Positions 46,573-56,532 of a stretch of 64,000 nt of DNA are shown piece by piece. Both the position numbers and the translations under genes were made by a program. The stretch is from Myxococcales bacterium SG8_38 (GTDB lineage: Bacteria > Myxococcota_A > Polyangia > Polyangiales > Houyiibacteriaceae). Numbering within the stretch: the stretch's first letter is position 1; each line of letters begins with the position of its first letter. The notes beneath the pieces are model-generated. The model saw nothing but the letters and a program-made list of their open reading frames with translations. It had not been told where the DNA came from and made no database searches. The stretch spans positions 1 to 64,000 of the forward strand of contig LJTN01000009.1 in NCBI GenBank assembly GCA_001303415.1. The letters are read 5' to 3'.

Positions 46573-46859
46573 TTCTTTTTCTTCCCGAACATGCGCAGCA
46601 TGCGGTCGGTGACCAGAAAGCCGCCGACGACGTTGATGGTTGCGGTCACGATGGCGAGTGCGCCCAGGAGGTTGGCTACAGTCGGTGCGCCCGTCGTTGC
46701 GGCTGCAATGGCGCCCACGATGGTGATTCCACTGATGGCGTTGGCGCCACTCATCAAGGGCGTGTGCAAGGTCGGCGGAACTTTGGTGATCATCTCGAAG
46801 CCGACGAAGCTCGCGAGAACGAACACGTAGATGCCTATGAGCAGAGGTCCCAGAGTCAC
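46569..46859 (-). CDS. NAD(P) transhydrogenase subunit alpha part 2 (membrane)
   Basis: 96 residues with three transmembrane helices; VGFEMITKVPPTLHTPLMSGANAISGIT is the conserved proton-channel helix. Splitting alpha into a soluble and a membrane piece is normal in the three-subunit type known from Rhodospirillum and others. It lies 15 bases after the soluble subunit. Confidence 0.95.
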   Translation of the reverse strand: MTLGPLLIGIYVFVLASFVGFEMITKVPPTLHTPLMSGANAISGITIVGAIAAATTGAPTVANLLGALAIVTATINVVGGFLVTDRMLRMFGKKKK

Positions 46860-46874
46860 GGTTGCTCTCCTTTC

Positions 46875-48008
46875 CTAGAGCGCCTCGGCCGTCGGTCCAT
46901 GTCGGACTTCTCCGGCGTGGGTCAGAAGGGCGCTTTCGATGATCTCATCGTCGAGGTCCAAGACCACCTTGCCGTCGGACAGCATGCTGAGCAGAAGCGC
47001 CTGGATGTTGCGCGAGTAAAGCAGGCTTGCATCCGCCGGCGTCGCGGCGGGAAGATTGGGGTGTCCGATGATGGTCACGCCGCGCTCGATCACCATTTCG
47101 CCGCTCTTCGAGAGCTCGCAATTGCCGCCCTGCTCGACTGCGAGGTCCACGATCACGGCGCCATCGCGCATTTCTTCGATCATGTCTTTGGTGATGAGCT
47201 TGGGCGCCGGGCGTCCCGGGACCAAGGCCGTGGTGATCACGGCGTCGGCAGCCACCACTTTCTTCCGGACGATCTCTTGTTGCTTCTTGAGCTGTTCCGG
47301 GGTGAGCTCGCGGGCGTAGCCCCCTTCGCCTTCGCCGCTCTCGTCCATCGGAAAATCGATGAAGCGGCCGCCCAGTGATTCCACCTGCTCCTTGACCGAA
47401 GGCCGGATGTCGGAGACCTCGACGACGGCGCCGAGCCGGCGGGCTGTCGCGATCGCCTGAAGCCCGGCCACGCCGGCGCCCATCACGACGATCTTGGCAG
47501 GCTGGATCGTACCCGCCGCGGTCATGAGAAGCGGAAAGTACTTGTCGAGGTAGGTTGCGGCGAGCAACACGGCTTGGTAGCCCGAAATCGAGGCCTGCGA
47601 GCTCAGGGCATCCATGGTCTGGGCCCGGCTGATGCGGGGGATCAGCTCCATCGCGATCGTGCTGACCTTCCGATCACGCAAGATCCGAACCGACTCGAGA
47701 TTCTTGTGGGGCGACATGAAGCCGATGAGAATGGCGCCCTCCCTGATCTTGGATGCTTGCTCCGGGGTGATCGGATAGACACGGAAGATGATCTCCGCCT
47801 GCGACCACGCGTCTTCGATTTCCGTCCCGGAGACGACCTTGGCCCCGGCGTCGCGGTAGTGCTGGTCGGTGAAGTGCGCATACATCCCTGCACCGCTTTC
47901 GACCACGACTTCGAAGCCTTCTTTCACGTAGCGCTTGGTTGTTTCCGGTGTGCAGGCGACCCGAGTCTCGCCGGGGGCGATTTCCTTGGGCACGAAAATC
48001 CGAGGCAT
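46875..48008 (-). CDS. NAD(P) transhydrogenase subunit alpha part 1 (soluble, NAD-binding)
   Basis: 377 residues from the ATG at 48008 (SD AGGAGGAAGGC); the in-frame codons upstream are leader. Family signatures are FVPKEIAPGETRVACTPET near the N-terminus, VMGAGVAGLQAIATARRLGAVVEVSDIRP for NAD, and EMRDGAVIVDLAVEQGGNCE. This is domain I of the enzyme. It is the first gene of the minus-strand set and divergent from tkt. Confidence 0.96.
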   Translation of the reverse strand: MPRIFVPKEIAPGETRVACTPETTKRYVKEGFEVVVESGAGMYAHFTDQHYRDAGAKVVSGTEIEDAWSQAEIIFRVYPITPEQASKIREGAILIGFMSPHKNLESVRILRDRKVSTIAMELIPRISRAQTMDALSSQASISGYQAVLLAATYLDKYFPLLMTAAGTIQPAKIVVMGAGVAGLQAIATARRLGAVVEVSDIRPSVKEQVESLGGRFIDFPMDESGEGEGGYARELTPEQLKKQQEIVRKKVVAADAVITTALVPGRPAPKLITKDMIEEMRDGAVIVDLAVEQGGNCELSKSGEMVIERGVTIIGHPNLPAATPADASLLYSRNIQALLLSMLSDGKVVLDLDDEIIESALLTHAGEVRHGPTAEAL

Positions 48009-48196
48009 GCCTTCCTCCTGTGCGGGGCTTCCGGAGGTCAATCCCGATTGAACTGGTCAACAACCAGCTGCCCGCGCCCGGGGGTGTTAGTGGCGAATTG
48101 GCGCGATGTCCAGCAGCAAGCGAAAAACCCGCGGCGCACCTTTTGCGTTTCTGCGCATCCTGCTAGATCCGGCCCGCGAACCTGGAGGACACCAGC

Positions 48197-50200
48197 ATGG
48201 GGCAGCCCGCGAAGCTCGATGAGCTTGCCATCAAGACCATTCGAGGCCTGAGCATGGACGCGGTCCAGGCCGCCAACTCGGGGCACCCCGGAACCCCCAT
48301 GGCGCTCGCGCCTTTGGGCTGGGCGCTCTTCTCCGAGCTTCGCCGGCACGACCCCGCGCACCCCGATTGGCCTGACCGCGACCGGTTCGTCCTTTCTTGC
48401 GGGCATGCGTCGATGTTGCAGTACTCGCTCCTGCACCTGAGCGGCTATCCGATCACCCTGGAGGACATTCGCAATTTTCGCCAGTGGGGAAGCGTGACGC
48501 CGGGCCACCCGGAGTCGCATCTGACGCCTGGTGTAGAGACCACGACGGGGCCCTTGGGGCAGGGGATCGGCAATGCGGTCGGGATGGCCATGGCCGAGCG
48601 CCACTTGGCTGCCCGATTCAACAAGCCCGGGCATACGCTCTTCGATCACCTGACGTGGGTGGTCGCCTCCGACGGCGACATGATGGAGGGTGTGGCCTCC
48701 GAGGCTGCCTCGATCGCCGGCCACCTCCGCCTCGGCAAGCTGATCGTCTTTTGGGACGACAACCGCATCACGATCGATGGCAGCACCGAGCTGACCTTCA
48801 GCGAAGACGTGCTGGCGCGATTTGACGCCTACGGGTGGCACACCCAAAGCGTCGAAGACGGCGAGGACTTGGCCGCTCTGGTCGAGGCCGCCAAGACCGC
48901 CATCGCGGACGATCGGCCGAGCTTCATTCGCGTGCGCACGATCATTGGATATCCCGCGCCCCACAAACAAAACACCTCGGATGCCCATGGCGCGCCGCTG
49001 GGCGAAGAAGAGGTCGTGGCCACCAAGCAACTGATCGAGTGGCCGACCGACCCGTTCTTCGTACCCGACGAGCTCGCCGCAGCGGCGGAGGCGATTCGGG
49101 AACGCGGCGCGGCAAGCTACCGTGAGTGGAAGCATCGGATGGCCGCGTACCGCACCGAATTTCCGGAGGCCGCCTCCGCGTTGGATCGCGCGCTTGCGGG
49201 AGAGCTACCGCCCGGCTGGGATTCGGATCTGCCTACCTTCGAAGCCGATCCGAAAGGCATGGCGACGAGAAAGGCAAGCGGAGCCGTTCTCAACGCGCTC
49301 GCATCGAAGATCGAGGGCTTGGTAGGAGGCTCCGCCGATCTGGCAGGCTCGAACAACAGCAGAATGAAGGGGCTCAGCTCCTTTTTGCCCGGCGCCGAAG
49401 GGGTTCCCCGCAACATGGACTGGGGCATTCGCGAGCATGCCATGGGCGCGGCGATCAACGGCATGGCGCTCCATGGAGGGGTCATTGCGTACGGCGCCAC
49501 GTTTCTGGTCTTTAGCGACTACATGCGGCCGTCGCTTCGATTGGCCGCTCTGATGAAGCTGCCCACTCGCTACATCTATTCCCACGACAGCATCGGTCTC
49601 GGCGAAGATGGTCCGACACATCAACCGGTGGAGCATCTGGCCGCGCTCCGCGCCATTCCCGGGCTCGCCGTGTTTCGACCCGCAGATGCAAACGAGGTCC
49701 GCGAATGCTGGAAGGCTGCCTTGCAGTGGGACGGCCCCGCCGCGCTCGCGCTGACCCGGCAGACCGTTCCGGTTCTCGACCGAAGCTTGCTCGCCCGCGC
49801 CGAAAAGGCCGCGCGCGGCGCCTACATCTTGCGTGAGGCGGGCGGCGGGGGCCCCGACGTGATCTTGATTGCCACCGGAAGCGAGGTTGCGATCGCTCTC
49901 GAGGCGGCGGAAGTGCTCGAGCAGAAAGGAGCCTCGGCTCGGGTCGTGAGCATGCCGTGCTGGGAGCTTTTCGAGAAGCAAGAGGCGGCCTACCGCGACG
50001 AGGTGCTCCCTCGGGGCGTGAGCGCCAAAGTGGTGATCGAGGCAGGGGTGCGCCAAGGCTGGGAGCGCTGGGCCGGCCCTGATGCCGGCTTCATCACCAT
50101 CGAAACCTTTGGCGCATCGGCGCCCTACGAGGTGCTCTACGAAAAGTTCGGCATCACCGTCGAGCGAATCGTCTCCGAAGCAGAGCGCCTCTTGTCTTAG
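48197..50200 (+). CDS. tkt: Transketolase
   Basis: 667 residues. The thiamine-diphosphate domain has [39 protein letters not shown] and [25 protein letters not shown]. The pyrimidine half shows [34 protein letters not shown] and [27 protein letters not shown]. It transfers two-carbon units in the pentose phosphate pathway. GGAGG precedes the ATG. The stop is one base from the convergent tpx. Confidence 0.97.
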   Translation: MGQPAKLDELAIKTIRGLSMDAVQAANSGHPGTPMALAPLGWALFSELRRHDPAHPDWPDRDRFVLSCGHASMLQYSLLHLSGYPITLEDIRNFRQWGSVTPGHPESHLTPGVETTTGPLGQGIGNAVGMAMAERHLAARFNKPGHTLFDHLTWVVASDGDMMEGVASEAASIAGHLRLGKLIVFWDDNRITIDGSTELTFSEDVLARFDAYGWHTQSVEDGEDLAALVEAAKTAIADDRPSFIRVRTIIGYPAPHKQNTSDAHGAPLGEEEVVATKQLIEWPTDPFFVPDELAAAAEAIRERGAASYREWKHRMAAYRTEFPEAASALDRALAGELPPGWDSDLPTFEADPKGMATRKASGAVLNALASKIEGLVGGSADLAGSNNSRMKGLSSFLPGAEGVPRNMDWGIREHAMGAAINGMALHGGVIAYGATFLVFSDYMRPSLRLAALMKLPTRYIYSHDSIGLGEDGPTHQPVEHLAALRAIPGLAVFRPADANEVRECWKAALQWDGPAALALTRQTVPVLDRSLLARAEKAARGAYILREAGGGGPDVILIATGSEVAIALEAAEVLEQKGASARVVSMPCWELFEKQEAAYRDEVLPRGVSAKVVIEAGVRQGWERWAGPDAGFITIETFGASAPYEVLYEKFGITVERIVSEAERLLS

Positions 50201-50201
50201 C

Positions 50202-50699
50202 TCACTTCACGGCTCCAAGGGCGGCGCCGTAGTCCGGCTCTTGCGTGATGTCCGGGACGAGCTCGGTGTGAAGCACGCGATTGTTTTCGTCCAGCACCAC
50301 GATGGCGCGGGCGGCCAAGCCTTGCAGAGGACCGTCCACCAGCTCGACTCCATAATCGCGGAGGAAGTCACTGCGAAACGTCGAAAGCGGCACGACGTCT
50401 TCGAGGCCTTCAGCCCCGCAGAAGCGCTTTTGCGCAAACGGGAGATCAGCGCTGATCATGAGGACTGCGACATCGCCGATGCGCGACGCCTTCTCGTTGA
50501 ACGCGCGCGCGGTGGCTTGGCAGACCGAAGTGTCGTAGCTCGGGTTGATGGTCAGGATCTTCTTCTTGCCCGCGAAGTCCTTCAGCGTCTTCGAGCCCAG
50601 GTCCACCCCGACCAGCTCGAAATCAGGCGCAGCTTCTCCCGTCGCGGGGAGGTCGCCATTGGTGTGAACGGGGGTGCCTTTAAACGCGGTGGTGGCCAT
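50202..50699 (-). CDS. tpx: Thiol peroxidase (peroxiredoxin)
   Basis: 165 residues, the Tpx length. The peroxidatic Cys lies in PSYDTSVCQATARAFNEKA, with a resolving Cys in RFCGAEGLEDVVPLSTFR. It reduces alkyl hydroperoxides using thioredoxin; a TrxB gene is at 54409. It is divergent from feoA, with the Fur-box-like site in between. Confidence 0.95.
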   Translation of the reverse strand: MATTAFKGTPVHTNGDLPATGEAAPDFELVGVDLGSKTLKDFAGKKKILTINPSYDTSVCQATARAFNEKASRIGDVAVLMISADLPFAQKRFCGAEGLEDVVPLSTFRSDFLRDYGVELVDGPLQGLAARAIVVLDENNRVLHTELVPDITQEPDYGAALGAVK

Positions 50700-50760
50700 G
50701 ATTCTCCTTCTAGGGGATGGGCTCTTGTTCTATAGGAACATCGCTGCCGATTCCAAGCAC

Positions 50761-50789
50761 TTGCGAACGAAAAAGAAAGTCATTATCAA
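50761..50789 (+). promoter_or_regulatory. feoA promoter
   Basis: TTGCGA (50761-50766) and TATCAA (50784-50789) with a 17-base spacer. Transcription would begin about at the A of the feoA ATG (50796), so the message is likely leaderless. There is no Shine-Dalgarno sequence before feoA. Confidence 0.5.
50774..50788. promoter_or_regulatory. Fur-box-like site
   Basis: AGAAAGT-C-ATTATCA fits the 7-1-7 Fur consensus TGATAAT-N-ATTATCA at 11 of 14 positions, with the right half perfect. It overlaps the -10 of the feoA promoter, matching iron repression of ferrous uptake. The divergent tpx promoter is close enough to be affected as well. Confidence 0.55.
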
Positions 50790-50795
50790 TAGTCG

Positions 50796-51032
50796 ATGAC
50801 CCCCTCCCTTGCGGATCTGCGCCCCGGCCAAACCGGCGAAATCGTGTCGATCGATTGCGATCGTCCCATCGCGCGCCGTCTCATGGAGATGGGGCTGCTC
50901 CCGGGGACCGAGGTCAGGGTCATTCGCTTGGCGCCGCTCGGGGATCCGCTCGAGCTCCGGGTTCGAGGTTACGCGCTGTCCGTCCGACGCGCCGAGGCGG
51001 CCCGAATCGCAATTCGCGCCAGGGGGATGTAG
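50796..51032 (+). CDS. feoA: Ferrous iron transport accessory protein FeoA
   Basis: 78 residues with the SH3-like FeoA fold: LADLRPGQTGEIVSI, RRLMEMGLLPGTEVRVIRLAPLGDPLELRVRGYALSVRRAEA. It helps FeoB function. The stop is two bases from the feoB start. There is no ribosome site ahead of its ATG, in keeping with leaderless translation. Confidence 0.93.
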   Translation: MTPSLADLRPGQTGEIVSIDCDRPIARRLMEMGLLPGTEVRVIRLAPLGDPLELRVRGYALSVRRAEAARIAIRARGM

Positions 51033-51034
51033 CG

Positions 51035-53197
51035 GTGGATGTCCGCGTGCCGCAGGTCCTGATTGCGGGCAATCCGAATAGCGGAAAGAGCACGTTGTTC
51101 AACGCGCTTTCCGGGGGCAGCGCACGGGTAGGGAATTATCCCGGGGTGACCGTCGACCGCACGAGCGCGCACCTGCATCTCGACAGCGGTCCGGTCGAGC
51201 TCGTAGACGTCCCTGGCACTTATAGCCTGACGGCCAGCTCCCCCGAGGAGCAACTTGCGGTCAATGCGCTGCTCGAGCGGAACACGCGAGCGGTCGTCTG
51301 CGTCGTCGACGCCACCACCTTGAAGCGTGGCCTGTATCTCGCGTTGCAGCTCATCGAATCGGGCGTCCCCGTCATCGTCGCCATGAACATGATGGACGCG
51401 GCCGAGCGCATGGGCTTGCACATCGACACCGAGGTCTTGTCGAGCCTTCTCGGGGCGCCGGTCGTGCCGGTGGTTGCCACGAAGCGCCGCGGCCTCGACG
51501 CGTTGCGCAGGCAAGTCGAGCGAACCTTGAGGCCGGATGCCCGTTCGAAACCGCCAGACATCGGGTATCCGGAAGCACTGCGCGCCGACATTGCAAGGTT
51601 GTTGCCGGCGATCGAGAAGTGGCGGCCTCATGCCACTGCGAACGAAGCGCGGGCTTTTGCCCTGTGGTGTATGCTTTCCTTGGGGGACGACGACTTGGTC
51701 GGGGTGCCCGAGGCCGTTCGAGAGATCGCGGCCGATCTGCGAAATCAGGCGGCCTCCGAGGGGCGCAACCCGCACCTCGAGATCATCGCCGCCCGCTACG
51801 ATTGGGTCGACGACGTCGTACGCAGGACCTGCTCGGAACGCGCTCCGCAGATGCCGTTCAGCGAGAAGGTCGACCGCGTGCTCACACACCCGGTGGCTGG
51901 GATCCTGATCTTCGCGCTCGTTATGTTTGGAATCTTCGAGGCGCTTTTCGCAGGGGCAGAGCCCTTCATGGATGCAATCGAGAGCCTGACGACCTCGCTG
52001 CAAGATCTGGCGGTGGCGGCGCTACCGGCGGGCGTGCTCCGGGACTTGATCGTCGAGGGCATCATCGCTGGCGTGGGCAACGTCCTCGTCTTCGCGCCGC
52101 AGATTCTGTTGTTGTTTCTGTTCATCGGTTTCCTCGAGGATTCCGGCTACCTGGCGCGCGTCGCGTTCGTCATCGACCGCGTGATGAAGGGAGTGGGGCT
52201 CCACGGGAAGGCCTTCGTCCCGTTGCTCTCGGGATTCGCCTGTGCCGTCCCCGCGGTGATGGCCACGCGGACGATCGAGCGGCGCCGGGATAGGCTGGTG
52301 ACGATGTTGGCTCTGCCGCTCATGTCGTGCAGCGCGCGGCTCCCGGTCTACATCCTGATCGTGGGCACGGTCTTCGCGGGCATGTCGGTGGGCTGGTTCA
52401 GCGCGGGTGCCGTCGCGCTCTTCTCCATGTACGTGCTTTCGGTGCTGGTGACGCTCGGTGCGGCCGCAGTCCTTCGCCGGACGGTGCTTCGCGGACCGAC
52501 TCCGACGTTCTTGCTCGAGATGCCTCCTTACCGTTGGCCTTCTGCGACAATCCTTTGGCTCAACGCATGGCGTCGTCTTCGCATCTTCCTCGTGGATGCG
52601 GGGACCATCATATTGGCGATGACCATCGTGCTCTGGGCCGTTCTCTCGTTTCCGAAATCCGAAGAGGTGACCGAGCGGTACGAGGCCGAGCGTGCCCGGA
52701 TTCAGCAGATGGACCTTTCGGCGGCGGCAGAAGAGGAAGCTCTCCGGAGCCTCGAGTCCGCAGAGGCGGGTGCGCAGCTCGAGCAGAGCCTGGGCGGCCG
52801 ATTTGGTCATGCGATCGAGCCGGCGCTGCGCCCGATCGGCTTCGATTGGCAGATCGGCGTGGGCATCATCGGAGCGTTTGCCGCACGAGAGGTCTTCGTC
52901 TCCACGTTGGGCGTCGTGTTCGGCATCGGGGAGGCCGACGAGGAGAACAAGCCCCTTCGTCAGGCGCTGCGGGATGCCCGTCACGCGGACGGCACGCCGG
53001 TCATGACGCCGTTGAGCGGCGTCTCGTTGATGGTCTTCTTCTTGCTTGCGTGCCAATGCATGAGCACAATCGCGGTGGTCAGAAAGGAATCCGGATCCTG
53101 GAAGTGGCCGCTGTTTCTCTTTTCCTACATGACCGTTCTCGCGTATCTAGCCTCGCTCTTGGTGTACCAAGGCGGGCGATTGTTGGGCCTCGGGTAG
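51035..53197 (+). CDS. feoB: Ferrous iron transporter FeoB
   Basis: 720 residues from the GTG at 51035 (SD AGGGGG in the end of feoA); the open frame further upstream runs through feoA and is spurious. The GTPase domain has G1 GNPNSGKST, NYPGVTVDRT (G2) and DVPGTYSL (G3), with MNMMDAAERMG as G4. The membrane domain has the gate motifs PLLSGFACAVPAVMATRTIE and LPLMSCSARLPVYILI. It imports ferrous iron across the inner membrane. Confidence 0.97.
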   Translation: MDVRVPQVLIAGNPNSGKSTLFNALSGGSARVGNYPGVTVDRTSAHLHLDSGPVELVDVPGTYSLTASSPEEQLAVNALLERNTRAVVCVVDATTLKRGLYLALQLIESGVPVIVAMNMMDAAERMGLHIDTEVLSSLLGAPVVPVVATKRRGLDALRRQVERTLRPDARSKPPDIGYPEALRADIARLLPAIEKWRPHATANEARAFALWCMLSLGDDDLVGVPEAVREIAADLRNQAASEGRNPHLEIIAARYDWVDDVVRRTCSERAPQMPFSEKVDRVLTHPVAGILIFALVMFGIFEALFAGAEPFMDAIESLTTSLQDLAVAALPAGVLRDLIVEGIIAGVGNVLVFAPQILLLFLFIGFLEDSGYLARVAFVIDRVMKGVGLHGKAFVPLLSGFACAVPAVMATRTIERRRDRLVTMLALPLMSCSARLPVYILIVGTVFAGMSVGWFSAGAVALFSMYVLSVLVTLGAAAVLRRTVLRGPTPTFLLEMPPYRWPSATILWLNAWRRLRIFLVDAGTIILAMTIVLWAVLSFPKSEEVTERYEAERARIQQMDLSAAAEEEALRSLESAEAGAQLEQSLGGRFGHAIEPALRPIGFDWQIGVGIIGAFAAREVFVSTLGVVFGIGEADEENKPLRQALRDARHADGTPVMTPLSGVSLMVFFLLACQCMSTIAVVRKESGSWKWPLFLFSYMTVLAYLASLLVYQGGRLLGLG

Positions 53198-53206
53198 GGT
53201 TGCGTG

Positions 53207-53371
53207 ATGGGCTGGCAGGAAATCGTGGCAAGCTTGTCCGTCATCGTTGCGGTGACGTATCTGGCCCGGCGCATGCGCCGACCACCGCAGCGCCCGAGCT
53301 CGAACACGCCGGACGTACCCGTCCAGAGGTTGTTGCAGAAACGTCCCGATCACCGATCGTGCGGGCATTGA
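53207..53371 (+). CDS. FeoB-associated small membrane protein
   Basis: 54 residues, nine bases after feoB. The protein starts MGWQEIVASLSV, has one transmembrane helix (about 6-20), then an arginine-rich stretch and ends SCGH. This layout, a tryptophan-led helix, basic linker and terminal Cys, is that of FeoB-associated Cys-rich membrane proteins, although here only one Cys is left. AGGG lies seven bases before the ATG. Its role may be to stabilise or tune FeoB. Confidence 0.6.
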   Translation: MGWQEIVASLSVIVAVTYLARRMRRPPQRPSSNTPDVPVQRLLQKRPDHRSCGH

Positions 53372-53395
53372 GCAAAAAGGTTACATTCAAGTAAA

Positions 53396-54391
53396 ATGGC
53401 CCGTCATGCCACCATCGAAGGACTTCGCAGGTTTCGTCAGAAGCTGTTGCACGAGCGCGACCCTTGGCACGATACATCCCGTCGCTTTCGCATTCGTCGA
53501 TTTGCCGGCCCCGAGTGTTTCATGGAGCACCTCGAGGGGCTCCGCGTCGCGCATCTGACCGATCTACACGTCGGCCGGGTGACGCCGATGGCTGTTCAAT
53601 ACGACGCCGTTTCGATGACCAATGCGGGCGAGCCGGACATCGTGGTCATCAGCGGCGACTTCGTTTGTCACAGCCAAGTGTACCTAGACGACCTCATCGA
53701 GGTCATCAGCAAGATCGACGCCCCGGTCTTCGCGGTGTTGGGCAACCACGACCACTGGGCAGGGGCCGACGCAGTTCGCAAAGCGCTCAAACGGGGGGGC
53801 GCCGAGGTGCTCGACAATGCCAATACCACCGTCAGCATCGGACGTCAGCATCTGCAGATCGTCGGTCTGGATGACGCGTACACCGGTCACGCGGATCGGC
53901 GGCAGGCCTTGAAGGGGCTGCGCTCCGATCTGCCGGTCATCGGGCTTTCGCACATCGGCGAAGAAGCGGACGGCCTGTGGGAAGCTGGGGTACCGCTGGT
54001 GTTTTCCGGGCACACTCATGCGGGGCAGATCACGGTGGCCCGCCTTCACGAGCTTTCCGTGGGAAAGCTCGCCGGCCACAAATACATTCACGGCCTCTAC
54101 GGGTCGCGGGGCGTCGAGGACCCGAGGGGCGCCGTGTACGTGGGCGCAGGGGTCGGCGCTGCGGTCGTTCCTTTGCGTGTCGGCGAGCGCGCCAAGCGGG
54201 AAGTCGTCTTCTTCGAGCTCGGCGAGCAGCCGGGCTCCTTCGTCGAGCACCATCGCGAGCAGCCCGCGCATCCGGGGCGCAAACCCTCGCAAAAGACGAA
54301 GAAGCGCCGCGCCTTGGCAGTGCTTCGGAAGCAAGAACGGCGCGATCGGCGAAACGGCGACGGGAACGGCGCCGCCCACACGCCTTCCTGA
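53396..54391 (+). CDS. Calcineurin-like metallophosphoesterase
   Basis: 331 residues. Metal-binding signatures appear in order: TDLHVG (D-x-H), ISGDFV, LGNHDHW, LSHIG and FSGHTHAGQ, which place it in the YkuE/LpxG-type branch of phosphoesterases. These act on lipid or nucleotide phosphates; the substrate is unknown. Its basic C-terminal tail (KKRRALAVLRKQERRDRRN) may bind nucleic acid or membrane. It lies 24 bases after the Feo mini-gene and is convergent with trxB. Confidence 0.9.
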   Translation: MARHATIEGLRRFRQKLLHERDPWHDTSRRFRIRRFAGPECFMEHLEGLRVAHLTDLHVGRVTPMAVQYDAVSMTNAGEPDIVVISGDFVCHSQVYLDDLIEVISKIDAPVFAVLGNHDHWAGADAVRKALKRGGAEVLDNANTTVSIGRQHLQIVGLDDAYTGHADRRQALKGLRSDLPVIGLSHIGEEADGLWEAGVPLVFSGHTHAGQITVARLHELSVGKLAGHKYIHGLYGSRGVEDPRGAVYVGAGVGAAVVPLRVGERAKREVVFFELGEQPGSFVEHHREQPAHPGRKPSQKTKKRRALAVLRKQERRDRRNGDGNGAAHTPS

Positions 54392-54408
54392 CCCGTCCGG
54401 CCCGGGCG

Positions 54409-55356
54409 CTATTCGTGGGCGGCCAGGAAGTGCTCGGCTTCGAGCGCCGCCATGCAGCCCGTTCCAGCCGCGGTGATCGCCTGCCGCCACTTCTTGTCCT
54501 GCACGTCCCCTGCGGCGAACACGCCGGGAATGCTGGTCTGCGTCGAGTCGGGCTTCGTGATGAGATAGCCCTGCTCGTCGGTCTCGAGCTGTCCGTTCAA
54601 GAAGGCGGTATTCGGCGTGTGACCGATGGCGAAAAACAAGCCCGCCACCGGCACGTCCCGCTCTTCGTTCGTCTTGAGGTCCTTGACCCGAATCGCTTCG
54701 AGGAAGTCTCCGCCTTTGGCCTGGGTCACCAGGTGTGACCACAGAAACTCGATCTTCGGGTTCTTGAAGGCCCTCTGTTGCATGATCTTCGAAGCCCGAA
54801 GCTCGTCGCGCCGGTGCACGATGTACACCTTGGAGCCGTACTTCGTGAGAAAGGAGGCCTCTTCGACTGCGGAGTCACCGCCCCCGATCACGGCCAAGGG
54901 TTGGTTCCGAAACGCCGGGAGCGCGCCATCGCACACGGCGCAGGCCGAGACTCCGCGCTGCCAAAGCTCTCCGTCGTTGGCTCCTGGGATGTCCAATCGC
55001 TTGGCCGTTGCGCCCGTTGCGATGATCACGGCATCGGCCGAGCCTTCCTCCGAGTCGGCCTTGTAGCGAAACGGCCGGCTGGAGAGATCGATCTCTTGAA
55101 CCGTCTCGGTGATGATCTTCGTGCCAAATCGCTCTGATTGCGCCCGGAAGCGCTCCATCAGCTCTGGCCCCATGATGCCCTCGGGAAATCCGGGAAAGTT
55201 TTCCACGTCGGTCGTGGTGGTCAGCTGACCTCCGGCGGCGATGCCGCCTGCCATGAAGCCCTCGAAGAGAACGGGTTTCAGCGCCGCGCGGGCCGCGTAG
55301 ATCGCCGCCGTGTGTGCTGCAGGCCCGCTACCGATGATCAAGAGTCGATGGCTCAT
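54409..55356 (-). CDS. trxB: Thioredoxin reductase
   Basis: 315 residues from the ATG at 55356 with AAAGGAG upstream; the longer open frame is not needed. FAD binding is by [20 protein letters not shown], the redox-active disulfide is in [18 protein letters not shown] binding by [20 protein letters not shown], and the tail has [27 protein letters not shown]. It passes NADPH electrons to thioredoxin. It is the last gene of a minus-strand run from proS. Confidence 0.97.
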   Translation of the reverse strand: MSHRLLIIGSGPAAHTAAIYAARAALKPVLFEGFMAGGIAAGGQLTTTTDVENFPGFPEGIMGPELMERFRAQSERFGTKIITETVQEIDLSSRPFRYKADSEEGSADAVIIATGATAKRLDIPGANDGELWQRGVSACAVCDGALPAFRNQPLAVIGGGDSAVEEASFLTKYGSKVYIVHRRDELRASKIMQQRAFKNPKIEFLWSHLVTQAKGGDFLEAIRVKDLKTNEERDVPVAGLFFAIGHTPNTAFLNGQLETDEQGYLITKPDSTQTSIPGVFAAGDVQDKKWRQAITAAGTGCMAALEAEHFLAAHE

Positions 55357-55407
55357 GATGCTCCTTTGCCGCCGGGTTATGCATACCCACCGGCCTAAGC
55401 GCAACCC

Positions 55408-56514
55408 TCAGCCCATCAGCTTCGACACGTGCGCGCCAATGGCGAGAGCCGCCGTAAGCCCGGGAGATTCTATGCCAATCAGGTGGACGATCCCCGGCTG
55501 AGACGAGGGACTGGCAATCACGAAGTCCGCGAAGCCGCCGCCGGGACCGACGAGCTTCGGCCGAATACCACTGTAGTCCGGCGTCAAGTGCTCCGGGCGG
55601 ATCGCCGGGAGGTATCGCGCGACGGCTCGAGCGAAACGCTCAGCGCGGGACTCGTCCACGTTGTAGTCGAGCCGATCGACATATTCGGCGTCCGGGCCGG
55701 CCCGTCGTGCTCCCGAGATATCGGCCGTGATGTGTACGCCGAGGCCGCCGCCCTGCGGCAGAGGATAGATCAAGCTGTTGCGCGTCGGTGGCGCACCGGG
55801 ACCGAGCGAGAAGTACGAGCCCTTGCACGGATAGAGCCGCCACGGCCGCTCCTCCGCGGGTAAGCCCGATTTCTCGGCTACGGAAAGCGCGGACAGGCCT
55901 GCCGAATTCACGATTCGCGGGGCATGCAGCTCGGCTTGCCGGCCCATGGTGTCTTCGGTTCGGACAATCCACCCGGTCTTGGACCTTCGAATCGTGTGGA
56001 CCGCGGTCTGGTATACGACCGCACCATCGGCCTCCCTGATTTCGCGGACCAGGCTTGCAGCCAGCTCATGGACGTCTACTACGCCGGAAGTCGGTGAGTG
56101 GAGAGCCAGCGCACATCGAAGCTCGGGCTCCTGCTCCGTGGCTTCTCGGCCGCTCAGGAGTCGAAGCTCGCCGGCGCCCACGTCGTTCGCGTGGCGAGCG
56201 ATCTCCCGGAGACGTCGTTCGTCCTCGGAGCTCGTGGCTACGATGATCTTTCCGGTGCGCCGGTGAGGGATGTCGCGGGCCTCGCACCAGTCGTAGAGTC
56301 GCTTCTTACCTTCGATGCAAAGCCTCGTCTTGAGTGAGTCTTTTGGGTAGTAAATTCCCGCATGGATCACGCCGCTGTTCCGGCTGGATATCTCCCTTGC
56401 CGGCCCGATCTCCCGCTCGATGACGGCAACGGAGTCGAGACGCCGCGATAGCTCGTAGGCGCAGGCGAGCCCAACGACTCCTGCTCCGACTACGATTGCC
56501 TCAACTTCGTCCAA
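55408..56514 (-). CDS. FAD-dependent oxidoreductase, L-2-hydroxyglutarate oxidase-like
   Basis: 368 residues. The N-terminal GxGxxG (VVGAGVVGLACAYELSRR) binds FAD, and SSRNSGVIHAGIYYPKDSLKTRLCIEGKKRLYDWC is the signature of the LhgO/L2HGDH branch of the DAO superfamily. TSGVVDVHELAASLV and VNSAGLSALSV are also typical. It probably oxidises L-2-hydroxyglutarate or a similar hydroxyacid and reduces quinone. It lies 18 bases after the Slt gene. Confidence 0.85.
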   Translation of the reverse strand: MDEVEAIVVGAGVVGLACAYELSRRLDSVAVIEREIGPAREISSRNSGVIHAGIYYPKDSLKTRLCIEGKKRLYDWCEARDIPHRRTGKIIVATSSEDERRLREIARHANDVGAGELRLLSGREATEQEPELRCALALHSPTSGVVDVHELAASLVREIREADGAVVYQTAVHTIRRSKTGWIVRTEDTMGRQAELHAPRIVNSAGLSALSVAEKSGLPAEERPWRLYPCKGSYFSLGPGAPPTRNSLIYPLPQGGGLGVHITADISGARRAGPDAEYVDRLDYNVDESRAERFARAVARYLPAIRPEHLTPDYSGIRPKLVGPGGGFADFVIASPSSQPGIVHLIGIESPGLTAALAIGAHVSKLMG

Positions 56515-56532
56515 GGGTTCACATCCTGATGG

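Noticed and set aside
48053-48067. CTGGT-CAACA-ACCAG inverted repeat between pntA and tkt
   Set aside because: A 5-bp repeat is expected by chance in a region this long, and no other evidence supports regulation.
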